Below are positions 31,033-41,773 of a stretch of 64,000 nucleotides of DNA, piece by piece. Position 1 is the first letter of the stretch; each line of letters opens with the position of its first letter. The notes below the pieces were generated by a model. It had not been told where the DNA came from and did no database searches. It worked only from the letters and a program-made list of their open reading frames with translations. The position numbers and the translations under genes were made by a program. The DNA comes from Paracoccus yibinensis (GTDB taxonomy: Bacteria > Pseudomonadota > Alphaproteobacteria > Rhodobacterales > Rhodobacteraceae). Location of the stretch: assembly GCF_030846195.1 (NCBI RefSeq), contig NZ_JAVCWH010000002.1, forward strand, positions 372,001 through 436,000, read 5' to 3'.

Positions 31033-32634
31033 TCAGTTTGCCTGGCGGCGCAGGAAAGCCGGGATCTCGACATTGTCCTGGGCGGCATCGGGGCTGGCCA
31101 GATCGTCGAAATCGGTTTCCTGCTGACGCGCACGAACGGCCACGCGTTCGTTCACGCGTTCGGAAATCGACGACGCGGCAGGCTTCGGCGCCGAGGCGTC
31201 GGAATGGCCGGCCATCCGTTCCAGCATCCGGCCCAAGCCCGCCATGCGGCTTTGCGTGCGGACGGGTTCGGCCGGCTGCGGCGCGGGCTGCGGCTGGCGT
31301 TCGCCCTTGTGTTCGACCGCACGGCGCAGACGCTCCAGCGTCTCGGGCGAGGCCTGGCCGCGCGGAACGGCGCCCTGCGGGGCACGCGGTGCGATGAAGC
31401 CAGCGTCTTCCTTCACGTTCAGCATCGCCGGTTGGGCAGGCTCGCGCCGCTGATAGGCGGGGGCGGGCATCTCATCCTCGATCCGCGCGGCAGGGGCCGG
31501 GGCGGGTGCCGCGACCGACCGCGTTTCAACGACCGGAGGGGCGACGCGGCGCGCGGGCAGATCGTCCTGCTGCGGCGCTGCGGCCTCGGGCTTCTGGGCC
31601 AGCGAGGGATGCTGCGTCAGCGGTTCGGCCATGCTGCGGCGGGGGGCGGGAACATCTGCCGCCGCCACGCTGGCGTCGATGCCGGTTGCCACGACCGACA
31701 CGCGGATCGAACCGTCCATGTCGGGGTCCAGGGTCGAGCCGACGATGATGTTGGCGTCGCTGTCCACCTTGTCGCGGATCACGTTCGCGGCCTCGTCCAG
31801 CTCGAACAGGGTCATGTCATAGCCGCCGGTGATGTTGATCAGCACGCCCTTGGCACCGTTCAGGCTGACCTCGTCCAGCAGCGGGTTGGCGATGGCGCGT
31901 TCGGCGGCTTCCTGGGCGCGGTTCTCGCCCGAGGCTTCGCCGGTGCCCATCATCGCCTTGCCCATCTCGTCCATGACCGAACGGACGTCCGCGAAGTCCA
32001 GGTTGATCAGGCCCGGCTTGACCATCAGGTCGGTCACGCCCTTGACGCCCTGGTACAGCACGTCGTCGGCCATCGCGAAGGCTTCGGTGAAGGTGGTCTT
32101 TTCGTTGGCGATGCGGAACAGGTTCTGGTTCGGGATGATCAGCAGCGTATCGACAACCTTGTGCAGGGCCTCAATGCCCTCGTCGGCCTGGCGCATACGC
32201 TTGGTGCCTTCGAACTGGAAGGGCTTAGTGACGACGCCGACGGTCAGGATGCCCATCTCGCGCGCGGCCTGGGCGATGATCGGGGCGGCGCCGGTTCCGG
32301 TGCCGCCGCCCATGCCGGCGGTGATGAAGCACATATGCGCGCCCATCAGGTGGTCGACGATGTCCTCGATGGTTTCCTCGGCGGCCTTGGCGCCGATCAC
32401 GGGCTTGGCGCCGGCGCCCAGGCCCTCGGTCACCTTCGGACCCATCTGGATGCGGCTGGTCGCGCGCGATCCCGCAAGGGCCTGCGCGTCCGTGTTGGCC
32501 ACGACGAACTCAACCCCATCGAGCTTCTTCTCGATCATGTTGTTGACCGCGTTGCCGCCTGCACCGCCGACACCGAACACGGTGATGCGCGGCTTCAGTT
32601 CGTCTTCGTCGTTCATCATCAGATTGAGGTTCAT
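31033..32634 (-). CDS. ftsZ: Cell division protein FtsZ
   Basis: FtsZ is the tubulin-like GTPase that forms the division ring. The GTP-binding signature [12 protein letters not shown] lies at residues 107-118. The 533-residue product is long because of a Pro/Ala/Gln-rich linker after the GTPase core (about residues 320-510). It ends with [13 protein letters not shown], the C-terminal tail for FtsA and other partners. This long linker is normal for alphaproteobacteria. It is the last dcw gene and has a candidate promoter of its own in the 222-base gap after ftsA. Confidence 0.97.
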   Translation of the reverse strand: MNLNLMMNDEDELKPRITVFGVGGAGGNAVNNMIEKKLDGVEFVVANTDAQALAGSRATSRIQMGPKVTEGLGAGAKPVIGAKAAEETIEDIVDHLMGAHMCFITAGMGGGTGTGAAPIIAQAAREMGILTVGVVTKPFQFEGTKRMRQADEGIEALHKVVDTLLIIPNQNLFRIANEKTTFTEAFAMADDVLYQGVKGVTDLMVKPGLINLDFADVRSVMDEMGKAMMGTGEASGENRAQEAAERAIANPLLDEVSLNGAKGVLINITGGYDMTLFELDEAANVIRDKVDSDANIIVGSTLDPDMDGSIRVSVVATGIDASVAAADVPAPRRSMAEPLTQHPSLAQKPEAAAPQQDDLPARRVAPPVVETRSVAAPAPAPAARIEDEMPAPAYQRREPAQPAMLNVKEDAGFIAPRAPQGAVPRGQASPETLERLRRAVEHKGERQPQPAPQPAEPVRTQSRMAGLGRMLERMAGHSDASAPKPAASSISERVNERVAVRARQQETDFDDLASPDAAQDNVEIPAFLRRQAN

Positions 32635-32707
32635 GGTTCCGCCTGTTTTTTGCTATGTCGATCGGGTCATGTCCTGCCGCCCGTCGAATCCCTCGTCGTC
32701 ATTGACA

Positions 32708-32736
32708 ATTCTAACGAGCGGGTGGTCCTGCGTCAC
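32708..32736 (-). promoter_or_regulatory. Candidate sigma70-type promoter for ftsZ
   Basis: On the minus strand GTGACG (32731-32736) and TAGAAT (32708-32713) are separated by exactly 17 bases. The predicted leader is about 65 bases. Separate ftsZ promoters within dcw clusters are well known. Confidence 0.45.
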
Positions 32737-32817
32737 TGGAAAAACGCGTGAAATCCGCAAAATCTGGCGGTATTCGCAGGTTGTTTCGGCGGTATCTCGC
32801 CAATACCTCAGGATGTG

Positions 32818-32838
32818 GTGGCGCCGCAGCGGCGCCAC
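32818..32838. promoter_or_regulatory. Strong hairpin between ftsA and ftsZ
   Basis: Ten-base arms GTGGCGCCGC and GCGGCGCCAC flank a single A, giving a very stable hairpin 18 bases after the ftsA stop. No T run follows on the minus strand, so it may protect or attenuate rather than terminate the transcript. Confidence 0.5.
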
Positions 32839-32856
32839 ACATTCCATGTCAATGAC

Positions 32857-34191
32857 TTACCAGTTGTTCTTGAACCAGCGGTAAGCGCGGCGCAGGCTGC
32901 GGGCCGGATAGGTGTGGGCGGGCATCTCGAAATCCCACCACTCATCCTGGGGGTGCGCGGCGAACAGCGCCAGTCCGACCGCGCTGGAAAAGCCCGGATC
33001 GGTGAACTGGTGCGCCAGCCCGTCGATGCGCAGGGGCCGCCCGCAGCGGATGTTCGGACCCAGGATGCGCGCGGCCAGACCGTCCAGACCGGGGATCTGG
33101 CTGCCCGCCCCGGTCAGCACGATCTGCTGGCTGGGCATTGAATCGAAGCCCGCCGCGTCAAGAACCTCGCGCACGCCTTCCAGGATTTCCTCGACCCTGG
33201 GACGCATGATGCCGATCAGGTCGGCGCGGCTGACTGTCCGGCGGCGCCCATCCCAGTCATCCGAACCGCCGTCGATTTCCAGCATGTCGCGATCGTCGCG
33301 GCCCGTCGCCTCGACCCCGCCGCTGAGGGTCTTGAGCCGTTCGGCGATCGGCAGGGGAACCCGGAGGCCTTGGGCGATATCCTGCGTAACCAGCTGCCCG
33401 CCGATCTTAACATTGTCCGCAAAGATCATGTGTTTCTTGACGAAAATCGACACACCCGTGCCGCCGCCGCCAAAGTCGATGCAGGCCGCGCCCAGTTCCT
33501 GTTCATCCTCGACCAAGGCCGCGCGGGCCGAGGCATAGGAGGCCGAGGCGATCCCGGCCAGTTCCAGGTCGCAGCGGCGGATGCACTGGACCAGGTTGCC
33601 GATCACGTCGCCGTCCACGGTCAGCACATGCATGTCGCAGGCCAGGCGGTTGCCGACATGATCGCGCGGGTCGCCCAGGCCGGTGCGGTTATCGACGGCA
33701 AAATTGACCGGCTGGGCGTGCAACACCTCGCGGCCCCGGCCGAAATCGGGCGCGTCGCAGGCCGCCAGGACGGAGGCCACGTCGTGATCCTGGACCCTGC
33801 CTGCATCCAGCGTGATTTCCCCGGCCAAGCCATAGGACGCCGGGCGGCCGCCCGACAGGCAGGCGATGACGTGATCCACGCGCACGCCCGCGACCTTCTG
33901 CGCCGCCGCGACAACCGTGCGGATGGCGCGTTCGGTTTCGGCCATCACCTCGATCTCGCCGCGCCGCATCCCCCGCGACCGGGTCGAGGCCGCGCCGATC
34001 ACCTTGAAGTTGACCTGCCCGGCCATCGGTCCCACGCCGTCGGTTTCGCGGAACGTGCCCGTTCCGTCAAAGCGCAGGACCAGGCAGGCGATCTTGGACG
34101 TGCCAATGTCCAGGATCCCGATCACCCCGCGTTGCAGGGCGGCCCGGCGGATGTTCCGCATCGCGCGCTGCGTCTGATAAAGTTCTGCCAT
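32857..34191 (-). CDS. ftsA: Cell division protein FtsA
   Basis: This actin-like protein tethers FtsZ to the membrane. The 444-residue product shows IGILDIGTSKIACLVLRF (phosphate 1 loop), CIDFGGGGTGVSIFVKK and IVLTGAGSQIPGLDGLA. It ends in an amphipathic Arg/Trp-rich helix, ARSLRRAYRWFKNNW, that acts as the membrane anchor. It starts four bases after the ftsQ stop. Confidence 0.96.
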   Translation of the reverse strand: MAELYQTQRAMRNIRRAALQRGVIGILDIGTSKIACLVLRFDGTGTFRETDGVGPMAGQVNFKVIGAASTRSRGMRRGEIEVMAETERAIRTVVAAAQKVAGVRVDHVIACLSGGRPASYGLAGEITLDAGRVQDHDVASVLAACDAPDFGRGREVLHAQPVNFAVDNRTGLGDPRDHVGNRLACDMHVLTVDGDVIGNLVQCIRRCDLELAGIASASYASARAALVEDEQELGAACIDFGGGGTGVSIFVKKHMIFADNVKIGGQLVTQDIAQGLRVPLPIAERLKTLSGGVEATGRDDRDMLEIDGGSDDWDGRRRTVSRADLIGIMRPRVEEILEGVREVLDAAGFDSMPSQQIVLTGAGSQIPGLDGLAARILGPNIRCGRPLRIDGLAHQFTDPGFSSAVGLALFAAHPQDEWWDFEMPAHTYPARSLRRAYRWFKNNW

Positions 34192-34195
34192 CGCT

Positions 34196-35125
34196 TCAGC
34201 CCCCCTTCTTTTCTTCTTCCTGAACGACCTTGCCGTCCGGTCCCAGCAGCGGTTCGCCCCGTGCCTCGCGGATGGTGTTGCGCGCGTCGATGCCCAGGCG
34301 CAGGACCGGGCGTGACGGATTGCGCAGATCGACCGCGGTGATGTCGCGGCCCAGCATGTCCTGGGCGCGGTCCAGCGCCATCGCGGCCTCCATCGCGATC
34401 ACGGCGCCGGTCGCGGGCAGCATGATCCGCTGGCCGTGGTCCAGCACCAGGTCCCAGCGCCGTTCGCCCCGGCGCACCAGACCCCGCACGCGCGGCAGGA
34501 TCGGTCCGGCGGCGTCCATCAGGGCAAGCGCCTCGGCCACCGCAAGATCAGCACCCTCGCCCGCGATCAGGGGCAGGTCGGGGCGAACATCGCGCGCCGT
34601 GACGGATGCGACGCGGTGGCCATTGCGGTCCAGGATCTCGATCCCGCGCGCATGGCGCCACAGGATCGCCGGCTCGCGTTCGGTGACGACGGCCGACAGG
34701 ATCCCGCCCGGCTTGATGCGCAGGTCGATCGATTCGATCACGTCAAGCTGCATCACCTGCAACCGCAGCGCCGTCAGGTCGATGTCGAAGCTGGAGGCGG
34801 GCAGATCGACCGGCAGCATCGCGCGCAGGGCCTTGTCCACCACGGGGGACGCGCCCTCGACCACCATGGTCGTGACCTGGAATTCCTCGCGGCTCTGGAT
34901 CTTGTCCACCACCTGCTGGATGCCGTCGGTCAGCAGGGCGCGGCGATCCTCGTCCGACAGCCACAGGCCCGCCGTCATGGCGACCAGGAAGGCCGGCACG
35001 CCGATCCGCACCGCGCGTCGCCAGATCGGGCGCAGCCACATGCGCTCCAGCCGGTATTGCAGGCGCGTGGGCGCCGGGTCGCGCCTGACGGGCGGCGGCT
35101 GACGATTGGGGCGGTGGTCGATCAC
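34196..35125 (-). CDS. ftsQ: Cell division protein FtsQ
   Basis: FtsQ is a bitopic division protein. The chosen GTG start gives a 4-base GTGA overlap with the ddl stop and a 309-residue product beginning [18 protein letters not shown] cytoplasmic basic segment is followed by one membrane helix ([16 protein letters not shown]), a POTRA region ([19 protein letters not shown]) and the FtsQ beta domain ([23 protein letters not shown]). The frame continues upstream inside ddl, so the start is inferred from overlap and domain layout. Confidence 0.9.
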   Translation of the reverse strand: MIDHRPNRQPPPVRRDPAPTRLQYRLERMWLRPIWRRAVRIGVPAFLVAMTAGLWLSDEDRRALLTDGIQQVVDKIQSREEFQVTTMVVEGASPVVDKALRAMLPVDLPASSFDIDLTALRLQVMQLDVIESIDLRIKPGGILSAVVTEREPAILWRHARGIEILDRNGHRVASVTARDVRPDLPLIAGEGADLAVAEALALMDAAGPILPRVRGLVRRGERRWDLVLDHGQRIMLPATGAVIAMEAAMALDRAQDMLGRDITAVDLRNPSRPVLRLGIDARNTIREARGEPLLGPDGKVVQEEEKKGG

Positions 35126-36057
35126 TTCGGGCACAGCGCGTCCTCGACCATCCAGCGCATCAGATCCGGGAAGCCGATCCCCGCACGGGCCGCCTGTTCC
35201 GGCGCCAGAGAGGTCGGCGTCATGCCGGGCTGCGTGTTCACCTCGAGGATGATCAGCCCGTCCAGGCCCCGCGTGTCGTCCCAACGGAAATCGGTGCGCG
35301 ACAGCCCCCGGCAGCCAAGCGCCCGATGCGCGCGAACGGCGTGATCCAGGCAGGCTTCGGCGATGTCGGCGGGGATGTCGGCGGGGATGACATGGCGCGA
35401 GCCGCCGACCGAATACTTGGCGGCATAGTCATACCAGCCCTCGGTCACGATCTCGGTCACGCCAAGGGCGCGGTCGCCCATCACCGCCGTGGTCAGTTCG
35501 CGCCCCGGAGCATAGGTTTCGACCATCACCTGTGCGGGCATCGTGTCGGCCAGTTGCGGCGGCTGGTTGGCGCCGTCATGGACAATATAGACGCCCACGG
35601 ACGACCCTTCGTCGTTCGGCTTGACCACATAGGGCGGCGGCAGGACATGGCGGGCGCGCACCTCATCGGCGCAGGCGATGACGCTTTCGACCACCGGCAG
35701 ACCTGCGACCCGCAGCGCATCCTTGGCCCGCGTCTTGTCCATCGCCAGGGCCGAGGCCAGCACGCCCGAATGAGTATAGGGCAGGTCCAGCCATTCCAGG
35801 ATGCCCTGGACGCAGCCGTCCTCTCCGAACCGGCCATGCAGGGCGTTGAAGACGACATCGCATCGCAGGCCCGCCAGGCGCGCGACCAGATCGCCGCCGC
35901 GTTCGGACCCCAGTTCGACCTCGATCACCTCATAGCCCGCCATCCGCAGCGCATTCGCACATTCGCGCCCCGATGACAGCGACACCTCGCGCTCGGCCGA
36001 GGGTCCGCCCATCAGAACGGCTACGGTATGGGCTGTCCTGCTCGACCTGCCCGCCAC
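35122..36057 (-). CDS. ddl: D-alanine-D-alanine ligase
   Basis: This ATP-grasp enzyme makes the D-Ala-D-Ala dipeptide for peptidoglycan. The 311-residue product shows [45 protein letters not shown], and [13 protein letters not shown] near the C-terminus. It starts with GTG. It lies 158 bases after murB, and that gap is AT-rich with an inverted repeat. Confidence 0.95.
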   Translation of the reverse strand: MAGRSSRTAHTVAVLMGGPSAEREVSLSSGRECANALRMAGYEVIEVELGSERGGDLVARLAGLRCDVVFNALHGRFGEDGCVQGILEWLDLPYTHSGVLASALAMDKTRAKDALRVAGLPVVESVIACADEVRARHVLPPPYVVKPNDEGSSVGVYIVHDGANQPPQLADTMPAQVMVETYAPGRELTTAVMGDRALGVTEIVTEGWYDYAAKYSVGGSRHVIPADIPADIAEACLDHAVRAHRALGCRGLSRTDFRWDDTRGLDGLIILEVNTQPGMTPTSLAPEQAARAGIGFPDLMRWMVEDALCPK

Positions 36058-36177
36058 GTCTTTTTCGCCTTTCGCCCCGGTTGATCCGGGATTTCTGTCC
36101 CCGCGCTGCCGGGTTGGACCCCGATCTGCGCTTATCGGGAAAGAATAGCTGATGCGCGGAAATCACAAAAGGACAAT

Positions 36178-36194
36178 TTTAGCTATCTGCTAAA
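36178..36194. promoter_or_regulatory. Inverted repeat in the AT-rich gap between murB and ddl
   Basis: Arms TTTAGC and GCTAAA flank TATCT. The surrounding 36150-36220 is far more AT-rich than the region around it, which marks a likely promoter or operator for the ddl-ftsQAZ part of the cluster. Confidence 0.35.
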
Positions 36195-36215
36195 GATTGT
36201 TGCGAAAATCGTTAA

Positions 36216-37157
36216 TCAATTCCCGGTTGCACCCGGCAGGGGATCGCCAACCCGGATCACCTCCCATTGCAGATCGTGGCCGCTGTCCTCCAGCACCCGG
36301 CGGCGGACCAGTTCGCCCAGCGCCTCAAGCTCGGCTGCGGTCGCCCCGCCGGTGTTCAGAAGGAAGTTCGGGTGTTTTTCCGACATCTGCGCGCCGCCCC
36401 AGCTGTGGCCGCGCAGGCCCGCACGGTCGATCAGCGACCAGGCCTTGAGGTCGTGGACATCGTCCGCCCTGCCCGTGGAACTGAACCCCGCCGGATTGCG
36501 GAAGGTGGATCCGGCGCTGCGTTCCCTTGTGGGCTGGGTTTCGTCGCGCCGGGCCAGTTGGTCAGCCATCTTCTGATGCAGCGCGTCGGGGTCGCCAGGG
36601 GCCGCGCGGAACGTGGCCTCGGTCAGGACGCTATCGGGGGGCAATTCGGCGTGCCGATAGGCGAAGCGCAGGTCGTCAGGGGTCAGCACGATCCGCTCGC
36701 CCTGCCGGGTGATGGCGCGGGCCTCGACCAGATGATCGGCGACATAACTGCCATAGCAGCCCGCGTTCATGCGCACCGCCCCGCCGATGCTGCCGGGGAT
36801 GGTGCGCAGGAAGGTCAGGTCCAGCCCGCCGTCCGCCGCCCGCCGTGCGACATGCGCGTCCAGAGCGGCCGCGCCTGCGGTGACAAGGCCCCCGTCAACC
36901 GTGATGGCGTTGAAGCCGCGGCCCAGGCGGATCACCACGCCCCGGATGCCGCCGTCGCGCACGATCAGGTTGCTGCCGACGCCGATGGGAAAGACCGGGA
37001 CGCCCGGGTCCAGGGCGCGCAGGAAATCGGCCAGGTCGTCCTCGTCCGCCGGCTGGAACAGCCAGTCGGCGGGGCCGCCCACGCGCAGCCAGGTCAGGCT
37101 GTCCAGGGGACGGTTGGGGGTCAGCGTGCCGCGGGTGGGGGGAAGATCGGTCATCAT
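36216..37157 (-). CDS. murB: UDP-N-acetylenolpyruvoylglucosamine reductase MurB
   Basis: MurB uses FAD and NADPH to make UDP-MurNAc. The 313-residue product shows [21 protein letters not shown] and [18 protein letters not shown] (FAD loop), then [18 protein letters not shown], the catalytic region [10 protein letters not shown], and the C-terminal [16 protein letters not shown]. Two adjacent Met codons (37157 and 37154) are possible starts, with no clear ribosome site. It follows a DUF421 gene on the same strand. Confidence 0.95.
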   Translation of the reverse strand: MMTDLPPTRGTLTPNRPLDSLTWLRVGGPADWLFQPADEDDLADFLRALDPGVPVFPIGVGSNLIVRDGGIRGVVIRLGRGFNAITVDGGLVTAGAAALDAHVARRAADGGLDLTFLRTIPGSIGGAVRMNAGCYGSYVADHLVEARAITRQGERIVLTPDDLRFAYRHAELPPDSVLTEATFRAAPGDPDALHQKMADQLARRDETQPTRERSAGSTFRNPAGFSSTGRADDVHDLKAWSLIDRAGLRGHSWGGAQMSEKHPNFLLNTGGATAAELEALGELVRRRVLEDSGHDLQWEVIRVGDPLPGATGN

Positions 37158-37189
37158 GGCCGATGTGGTAGCCAGAGGGCGGCCTTGGG

Positions 37190-37678
37190 TCAACCACCGC
37201 CCCCTGCCGCCAGCACGCTGAGAGAGCCGTCGGTTTCCAAGACCACCGTGGTATCGCCGTCCATGTCTGCATGGCCGGACTGGCGCATCGCGGCTCGGAT
37301 CTCCTCCATCGTGACCCGTTGGCGCTTCAAGGCAGTGGGGACAGGCTGACCCTTGCTGACCAGCACCGTCGGTTCCGCCTTGACCAGATCCTGAATACGG
37401 TCGGACCGGACCGACAGCCAGGTGATGACGAATTGCAGGCCGATCAGCAGGGCAAAGGCGGCCAGCCCCTCCACCAGCGGGACCGACCGGCTCAGCAGGA
37501 CCGTCGCCAAGGTCGAGCCGAGGGCCACCGTCACGACCAAATCAAAGGCGTTCATCTTGCTCAGCGTGCGCTTGCCCGACACGCGCAGCATCAGCACCAG
37601 ACCGGCATAGGCGAGGCTTCCGACAAGAAGCACCCGGCCAAGGCTGGCCCAGGTGTCAAAGAAGATCGGCTGATCCAT
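37190..37678 (-). CDS. DUF421 (YetF/YcaP-like) membrane protein
   Basis: The 162-residue protein has three N-terminal membrane segments ([36 protein letters not shown] and a third) and the family motif [21 protein letters not shown] small soluble C-terminal domain includes [22 protein letters not shown]. Function in the family is not established. A GGGGGGA ribosome site supports the start at MDQPIFF. It is inserted in the dcw cluster between DUF2484 and murB, an unusual place for it, so a link with envelope biology is possible but unproven. Confidence 0.85.
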   Translation of the reverse strand: MDQPIFFDTWASLGRVLLVGSLAYAGLVLMLRVSGKRTLSKMNAFDLVVTVALGSTLATVLLSRSVPLVEGLAAFALLIGLQFVITWLSVRSDRIQDLVKAEPTVLVSKGQPVPTALKRQRVTMEEIRAAMRQSGHADMDGDTTVVLETDGSLSVLAAGGGG

Positions 37679-37744
37679 GGCGGTCCCCCCTTGCTGTTGA
37701 TCGGACAAGGCCAACCAGCAAGAATTTCCGGGGTTCCCCAACGG

Positions 37745-38002
37745 TCACTCGGCGGGCGGCACCATGCGCTTGGCCGACCTGCGGTGCGGGGCGCGCAGCA
37801 GCACCGCAATGCCCAAGGCCAGCCCTGCCACGCCGGCCATGGGACCGCCGTTCAAGGTAAGCCAGCCCAGCACCGGGATGCCGATCAGGATCAGCGCCCA
37901 GAAGGCCCTGTTTCGGTGGCGCGCCTGCAATCGACGCTGGATCGTGGCCAGAGCTACCCACCCCAGCACGATCCCGATCGTGACAAGCAGGCCCGAGGTC
38001 AC
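37745..38002 (-). CDS. DUF2484-type small membrane protein
   Basis: The 85-residue protein has two to three hydrophobic helices ([48 protein letters not shown]) and a basic tail. Proteins of this size and pattern sit between murC and murB in Rhodobacteraceae and are called DUF2484; the family name is from memory. It overlaps the murC stop by four bases, so it is coupled to murC. Confidence 0.75.
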   Translation of the reverse strand: MTSGLLVTIGIVLGWVALATIQRRLQARHRNRAFWALILIGIPVLGWLTLNGGPMAGVAGLALGIAVLLRAPHRRSAKRMVPPAE

Positions 38003-39426
38003 GCGGCCCGCCCCTGCAGCCGTTCCGGCAGCCCGTTGGCCCAGGTGGAAATCGTGCCGGCCCCCAGGCAGACCACCATGTCGCCGGGCCGGGCTTGTTC
38101 GCGCACCAGGCGCTCCAGGTCGTTCTCGTCCAGGATGGCGCGGGCGTGGCGATGGCCGTGGGCGATCAGCCCCGCCACCAGGTCGTCGCGGCTGGCGCCG
38201 GGGATCGGATCCTCGCCCGCGGCATAGACCTCGGCGATGGCGACCACGTCGGCCTCGTTGAAGCAGGTGCAGAAGTCATCGAACAGGTTCGACAGGCGCG
38301 AATAGCGGTGCGGCTGGTGGACGGCGATCACGCGGCCCTTGGTGGCCTGGCGCGCGGCCTTCAGCACGGCAGCGATCTCGACCGGGTGGTGGCCGTAATC
38401 GTCGATGATGGTGACGCCATTGATTTCGCCGACGCGCGTGAAGCGGCGGCCGACGCCGCCGAACTTGGCCAGGGCCTCGCGGATTTCCGCCTTCTTGATG
38501 CCCAGGTGGCGGGCGACGGCCACGGCGGCCAGGCAATTCGAAACGTTGTGATCGCCCGGCATGGGCAGGGTGCAGCCCTCGATCATCTCGACGTCGCCCG
38601 TCTCGGTCGGACCTTCGCCCTGCAAGGCAATGTCGAAATGGGCGATGCCGTTTTCGTAACGCAGGTTCATCGCCCGCACATCGGCCTGGGCGTTGAAGCC
38701 GAAGGTCACGACGCGCCGGTCGGTCAGCTTGCCGACCAGGGCCTGCACCTCGGGGTGGTCGGTGCAGCAGACCGCAAGGCCATAGAACGGAATACCCGAG
38801 GCGAAGTTGTAAAAGCCCTGGCGCAACGCGTCGAAGCTGCCCCAATGTTCCATATGCTCGGGGTCGATGTTGGTGACGATGGCGATGTCGGCGGGCAGGC
38901 GGTTGAAGCTGCCGTCGCTCTCGTCGGCCTCGACCACCATCCATTCGCCTGCCCCGGCCCGCGCGTTCGAGCCATAGGCGTGGATCACGCCGCCGTTGAT
39001 GACGGTCGGATCCAGCCCGCCCGCGTCCAGCAGGGTGGCCACCATCGTCGTGGTGGTGGTCTTGCCGTGCGTTCCGGCGATGGCGATGTTCGACTTCATC
39101 CGCATCAGTTCGGCCAGCATCTCGGCCCGGCGGACCACGGGCAGGCCGCGGCGGCGCGCTTCCTCCAGTTCCGGGTTGCCCTTCTTGATCGCGGTGGAGA
39201 TCACGACAACGCCGGCCTGCCCGATATTCTCGGCCCGCTGGCCTTCGAAGACGCGGGCTCCCAGGGTTTCCAGGCGGTCGGTGATCTTGGACTTCTTCGC
39301 GTCGCTGCCCTGCACGTCATAGCCAAGGGTCAGCAGCACCTCGGCGATGCCCGACATGCCGATGCCGCCGATGCCGATGAAGTGGATCGGCCCCAATTCG
39401 TGCGGCAGTTTGGTGGCGGCGTTCAT
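37999..39426 (-). CDS. murC: UDP-N-acetylmuramate-L-alanine ligase MurC
   Basis: MurC adds the first amino acid of the peptidoglycan stem peptide. The 475-residue product shows [17 protein letters not shown], the ATP loop [26 protein letters not shown] and the C-terminal [18 protein letters not shown]. It overlaps murG by four bases upstream and DUF2484 by four bases downstream. Confidence 0.97.
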   Translation of the reverse strand: MNAATKLPHELGPIHFIGIGGIGMSGIAEVLLTLGYDVQGSDAKKSKITDRLETLGARVFEGQRAENIGQAGVVVISTAIKKGNPELEEARRRGLPVVRRAEMLAELMRMKSNIAIAGTHGKTTTTTMVATLLDAGGLDPTVINGGVIHAYGSNARAGAGEWMVVEADESDGSFNRLPADIAIVTNIDPEHMEHWGSFDALRQGFYNFASGIPFYGLAVCCTDHPEVQALVGKLTDRRVVTFGFNAQADVRAMNLRYENGIAHFDIALQGEGPTETGDVEMIEGCTLPMPGDHNVSNCLAAVAVARHLGIKKAEIREALAKFGGVGRRFTRVGEINGVTIIDDYGHHPVEIAAVLKAARQATKGRVIAVHQPHRYSRLSNLFDDFCTCFNEADVVAIAEVYAAGEDPIPGASRDDLVAGLIAHGHRHARAILDENDLERLVREQARPGDMVVCLGAGTISTWANGLPERLQGRAA

Positions 39427-40508
39427 CGGGCAATCTCCGTGACAAGGTCGTAAAGGCGCCGCGCCGCGTCGGGGCGGGCAAGAAACAGCGCGGCGGCGGC
39501 CATCTGGGTCGCGCGGGCGGGGTCGTTCAGGATCGCGCGGATGTCGCGCGTCAGGCCGGGGGCGTCAAGCACCGATTCGGGATGGATCAGGGCGGCGCCC
39601 ACCTCGGCCAGGGCCTGGGCATTGGCGGTCTGGTGATCGCCGGCGGCGGCTGCATAGGGGATCAGGATCGCGGGGCGGCCGACCACGGTGATGTCGGCCA
39701 GGGACGATGCGCCGGACCGGCTGATGACCAGTTGCGCCCGCGCCAGCCGTTCGGGAACGTCGGCAAAGAACGGCTGCACATCGGCACTGATGCCAGCCTC
39801 GGCATAGGCGGCGGCGACGCGGTCCCCGTCCTCGGGACGGGCCTGGTGGCTGACATGCAGGCGGGTGCGCATGTCGTCGGGCAAGGCGGCGATGGCTTCG
39901 GGAACGACGTCGGACAGGACGCGCGCGCCCTGGCTGCCGCCGATCACCAGCAGGTGCAGCAGCCCATCCCCCGGCGCGGCATAGGGGGCCGCGGCGTGGT
40001 CCAGCACCGCCTGGCGGACGGGGTTGCCGGTATGGACGCCGGTGATGGCGGGGGGCAGGTCGGTGGGCCAGGTGCCGCAGGCGACGCGATGGACGCGCGG
40101 GGCAAAGATGCGGTTTACGCGGCCCATCACGCCGTTCTGTTCGTGGATCATGCGCGGCACGCCCATGGACAGGGCAGCCGACATGGCCGGGATCGTCGGA
40201 TAGCCACCGAAGCCGATCACCACCGCGGGCCGATTCCTGCGGAACGCCGCGCGCGCGGCCAGGACGCCTGCGGCGATCTTGATGGGCGCGGTCAGCTTGC
40301 CCCAAAGCCCACCCCGCGCGGTGGTCGCGGACCGGACGACGCTGCGCTCGACCCCTTCGGGAAAGCCGCCCGCATAGCGCGCGCCCCGGTCGTCGGTGGA
40401 CAGGCGGACGCGCCAGCCTTCAGCCAGCAGCAGTTCGGCCAAGGCCTGCGCCGGGAACATGTGGCCCCCGGTTCCCCCGGCGGCGATCAGGGCCAGCCGT
40501 CCGGTCAT
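39423..40508 (-). CDS. murG: Lipid II synthase MurG
   Basis: MurG transfers GlcNAc from UDP-GlcNAc to lipid I at the inner face of the membrane. The 361-residue product starts [20 protein letters not shown], with the G loop at 11-15, and shows [31 protein letters not shown] and [21 protein letters not shown]. The start overlaps the ftsW stop by four bases, which fixes it; the frame is open further upstream. Confidence 0.96.
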   Translation of the reverse strand: MTGRLALIAAGGTGGHMFPAQALAELLLAEGWRVRLSTDDRGARYAGGFPEGVERSVVRSATTARGGLWGKLTAPIKIAAGVLAARAAFRRNRPAVVIGFGGYPTIPAMSAALSMGVPRMIHEQNGVMGRVNRIFAPRVHRVACGTWPTDLPPAITGVHTGNPVRQAVLDHAAAPYAAPGDGLLHLLVIGGSQGARVLSDVVPEAIAALPDDMRTRLHVSHQARPEDGDRVAAAYAEAGISADVQPFFADVPERLARAQLVISRSGASSLADITVVGRPAILIPYAAAAGDHQTANAQALAEVGAALIHPESVLDAPGLTRDIRAILNDPARATQMAAAALFLARPDAARRLYDLVTEIAR

Positions 40509-41671
40509 GTGCGGCCCCTGCGCAGGATCTCGGCCAGTTCGCCCTGGGGCCGGGTGCGGGTCAGCGCCAGCAGCATCCCGGCGGCGATGCCGGAAGCGAT
40601 CACCGACGATCCGCCATAGCTGACGAAGGGCAGCGTCATGCCCTTGGCGGGCAGCAGGCGCACGGCCACGCCCATGTTGATCAGCGCCTGCACGCCAAAG
40701 GCGCAGGCAAGGCCCGCCCCGGCAATGCGCGCGAAAGGATCGCGTTCCCGCAGCAGGCGCAGCAGCGAACGGACGACGATGGTGCAATAAAGCGTGATCA
40801 CCGCCAGGACCATGACGGTGCCGTATTCCTCGGCCGCGACGGCGATGATGAAGTCGGTATGGGCGTCGGGCAGCGACCATTTCACGCTGCCCTCGCCCAC
40901 GCCGACGCCGAAGAAGCCGCCGTCCTGGATCGCCTTGGTGGCATAGCCGATCTGCGTTCGGGGGTCGATCTCGGGGTTCAGGAACCCGTTGATGCGCCGG
41001 GCAAAGTGTTCGGATGCGCCATAGGCGAAGACGCCGCCCATGATGGCCAGACCGGCCACGCAGATCAGCAGCAGCATGGGCGCCCCGGCAATGAAATACA
41101 TCACCAGCCAGGAAAACAGCACCAGCGAGGCCTGGCCGAAGTCAGGCTGCAAGGCCAGCAGGATCACGACCACCATGGCGGTGATGAAGGAATAAAGCCT
41201 GCCCGGAGGTCCGCCCACCATCTGGGCCGCGGCCATGAACCAGGCGCAGATGGCGACGAAGCCGGGCTTCAGGAACTCGGACGGCTGCATCGAGATGCCC
41301 GCGATGGACAGCCAGCGGGTCGCGCCCTTGCCGTGATCCTCGCCGATCAGGGGCAGAAGCAGGATCAGCAAGAAGGCCGCCGCAAAGCCCATCACGCCGA
41401 TGCGCCGGATCTGGCGCGGCGACATCATCGAGATCACCAGCATGGTCACCAGGGCCATGGCCCCGAACACCGCCTGCCGCTGGACATAATAGAAGCGCGG
41501 CAGGTCGTTCTTTTCCGCCAGCGGAACCGATGCCGCCAGCCCCAGCAGGATGCCGATGGAAAACAGCCCCAGCACGCAGGCCAGGGACCACTTGTCCAGC
41601 GTGCGCCACCAGCGCGGAAGAATCGGGTCGCCCGCCCGCACGGGCGTCGTGCCAAAGACCATCTCGGTCAT
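40505..41671 (-). CDS. ftsW: Peptidoglycan polymerase / division protein FtsW
   Basis: This SEDS-family glycosyltransferase has 388 residues and about ten membrane segments. Family motifs seen are [21 protein letters not shown], the FVSYGGSS motif near the C-terminus, and [14 protein letters not shown]. It is the first dcw gene visible here; upstream is a 102-base gap to ccdA, so a promoter probably lies in that gap or further up. Confidence 0.95.
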   Translation of the reverse strand: MTEMVFGTTPVRAGDPILPRWWRTLDKWSLACVLGLFSIGILLGLAASVPLAEKNDLPRFYYVQRQAVFGAMALVTMLVISMMSPRQIRRIGVMGFAAAFLLILLLPLIGEDHGKGATRWLSIAGISMQPSEFLKPGFVAICAWFMAAAQMVGGPPGRLYSFITAMVVVILLALQPDFGQASLVLFSWLVMYFIAGAPMLLLICVAGLAIMGGVFAYGASEHFARRINGFLNPEIDPRTQIGYATKAIQDGGFFGVGVGEGSVKWSLPDAHTDFIIAVAAEEYGTVMVLAVITLYCTIVVRSLLRLLRERDPFARIAGAGLACAFGVQALINMGVAVRLLPAKGMTLPFVSYGGSSVIASGIAAGMLLALTRTRPQGELAEILRRGRT

Positions 41672-41773
41672 GGGGATACCGCCGTCACTGCCTCTTGTTT
41701 CGCCCGTTTATCCGGGTCTGCCGGTCAGCATAGCGCGAAAATCGGGTCGGCGCTACTGGCGAATGCAGCCGGT

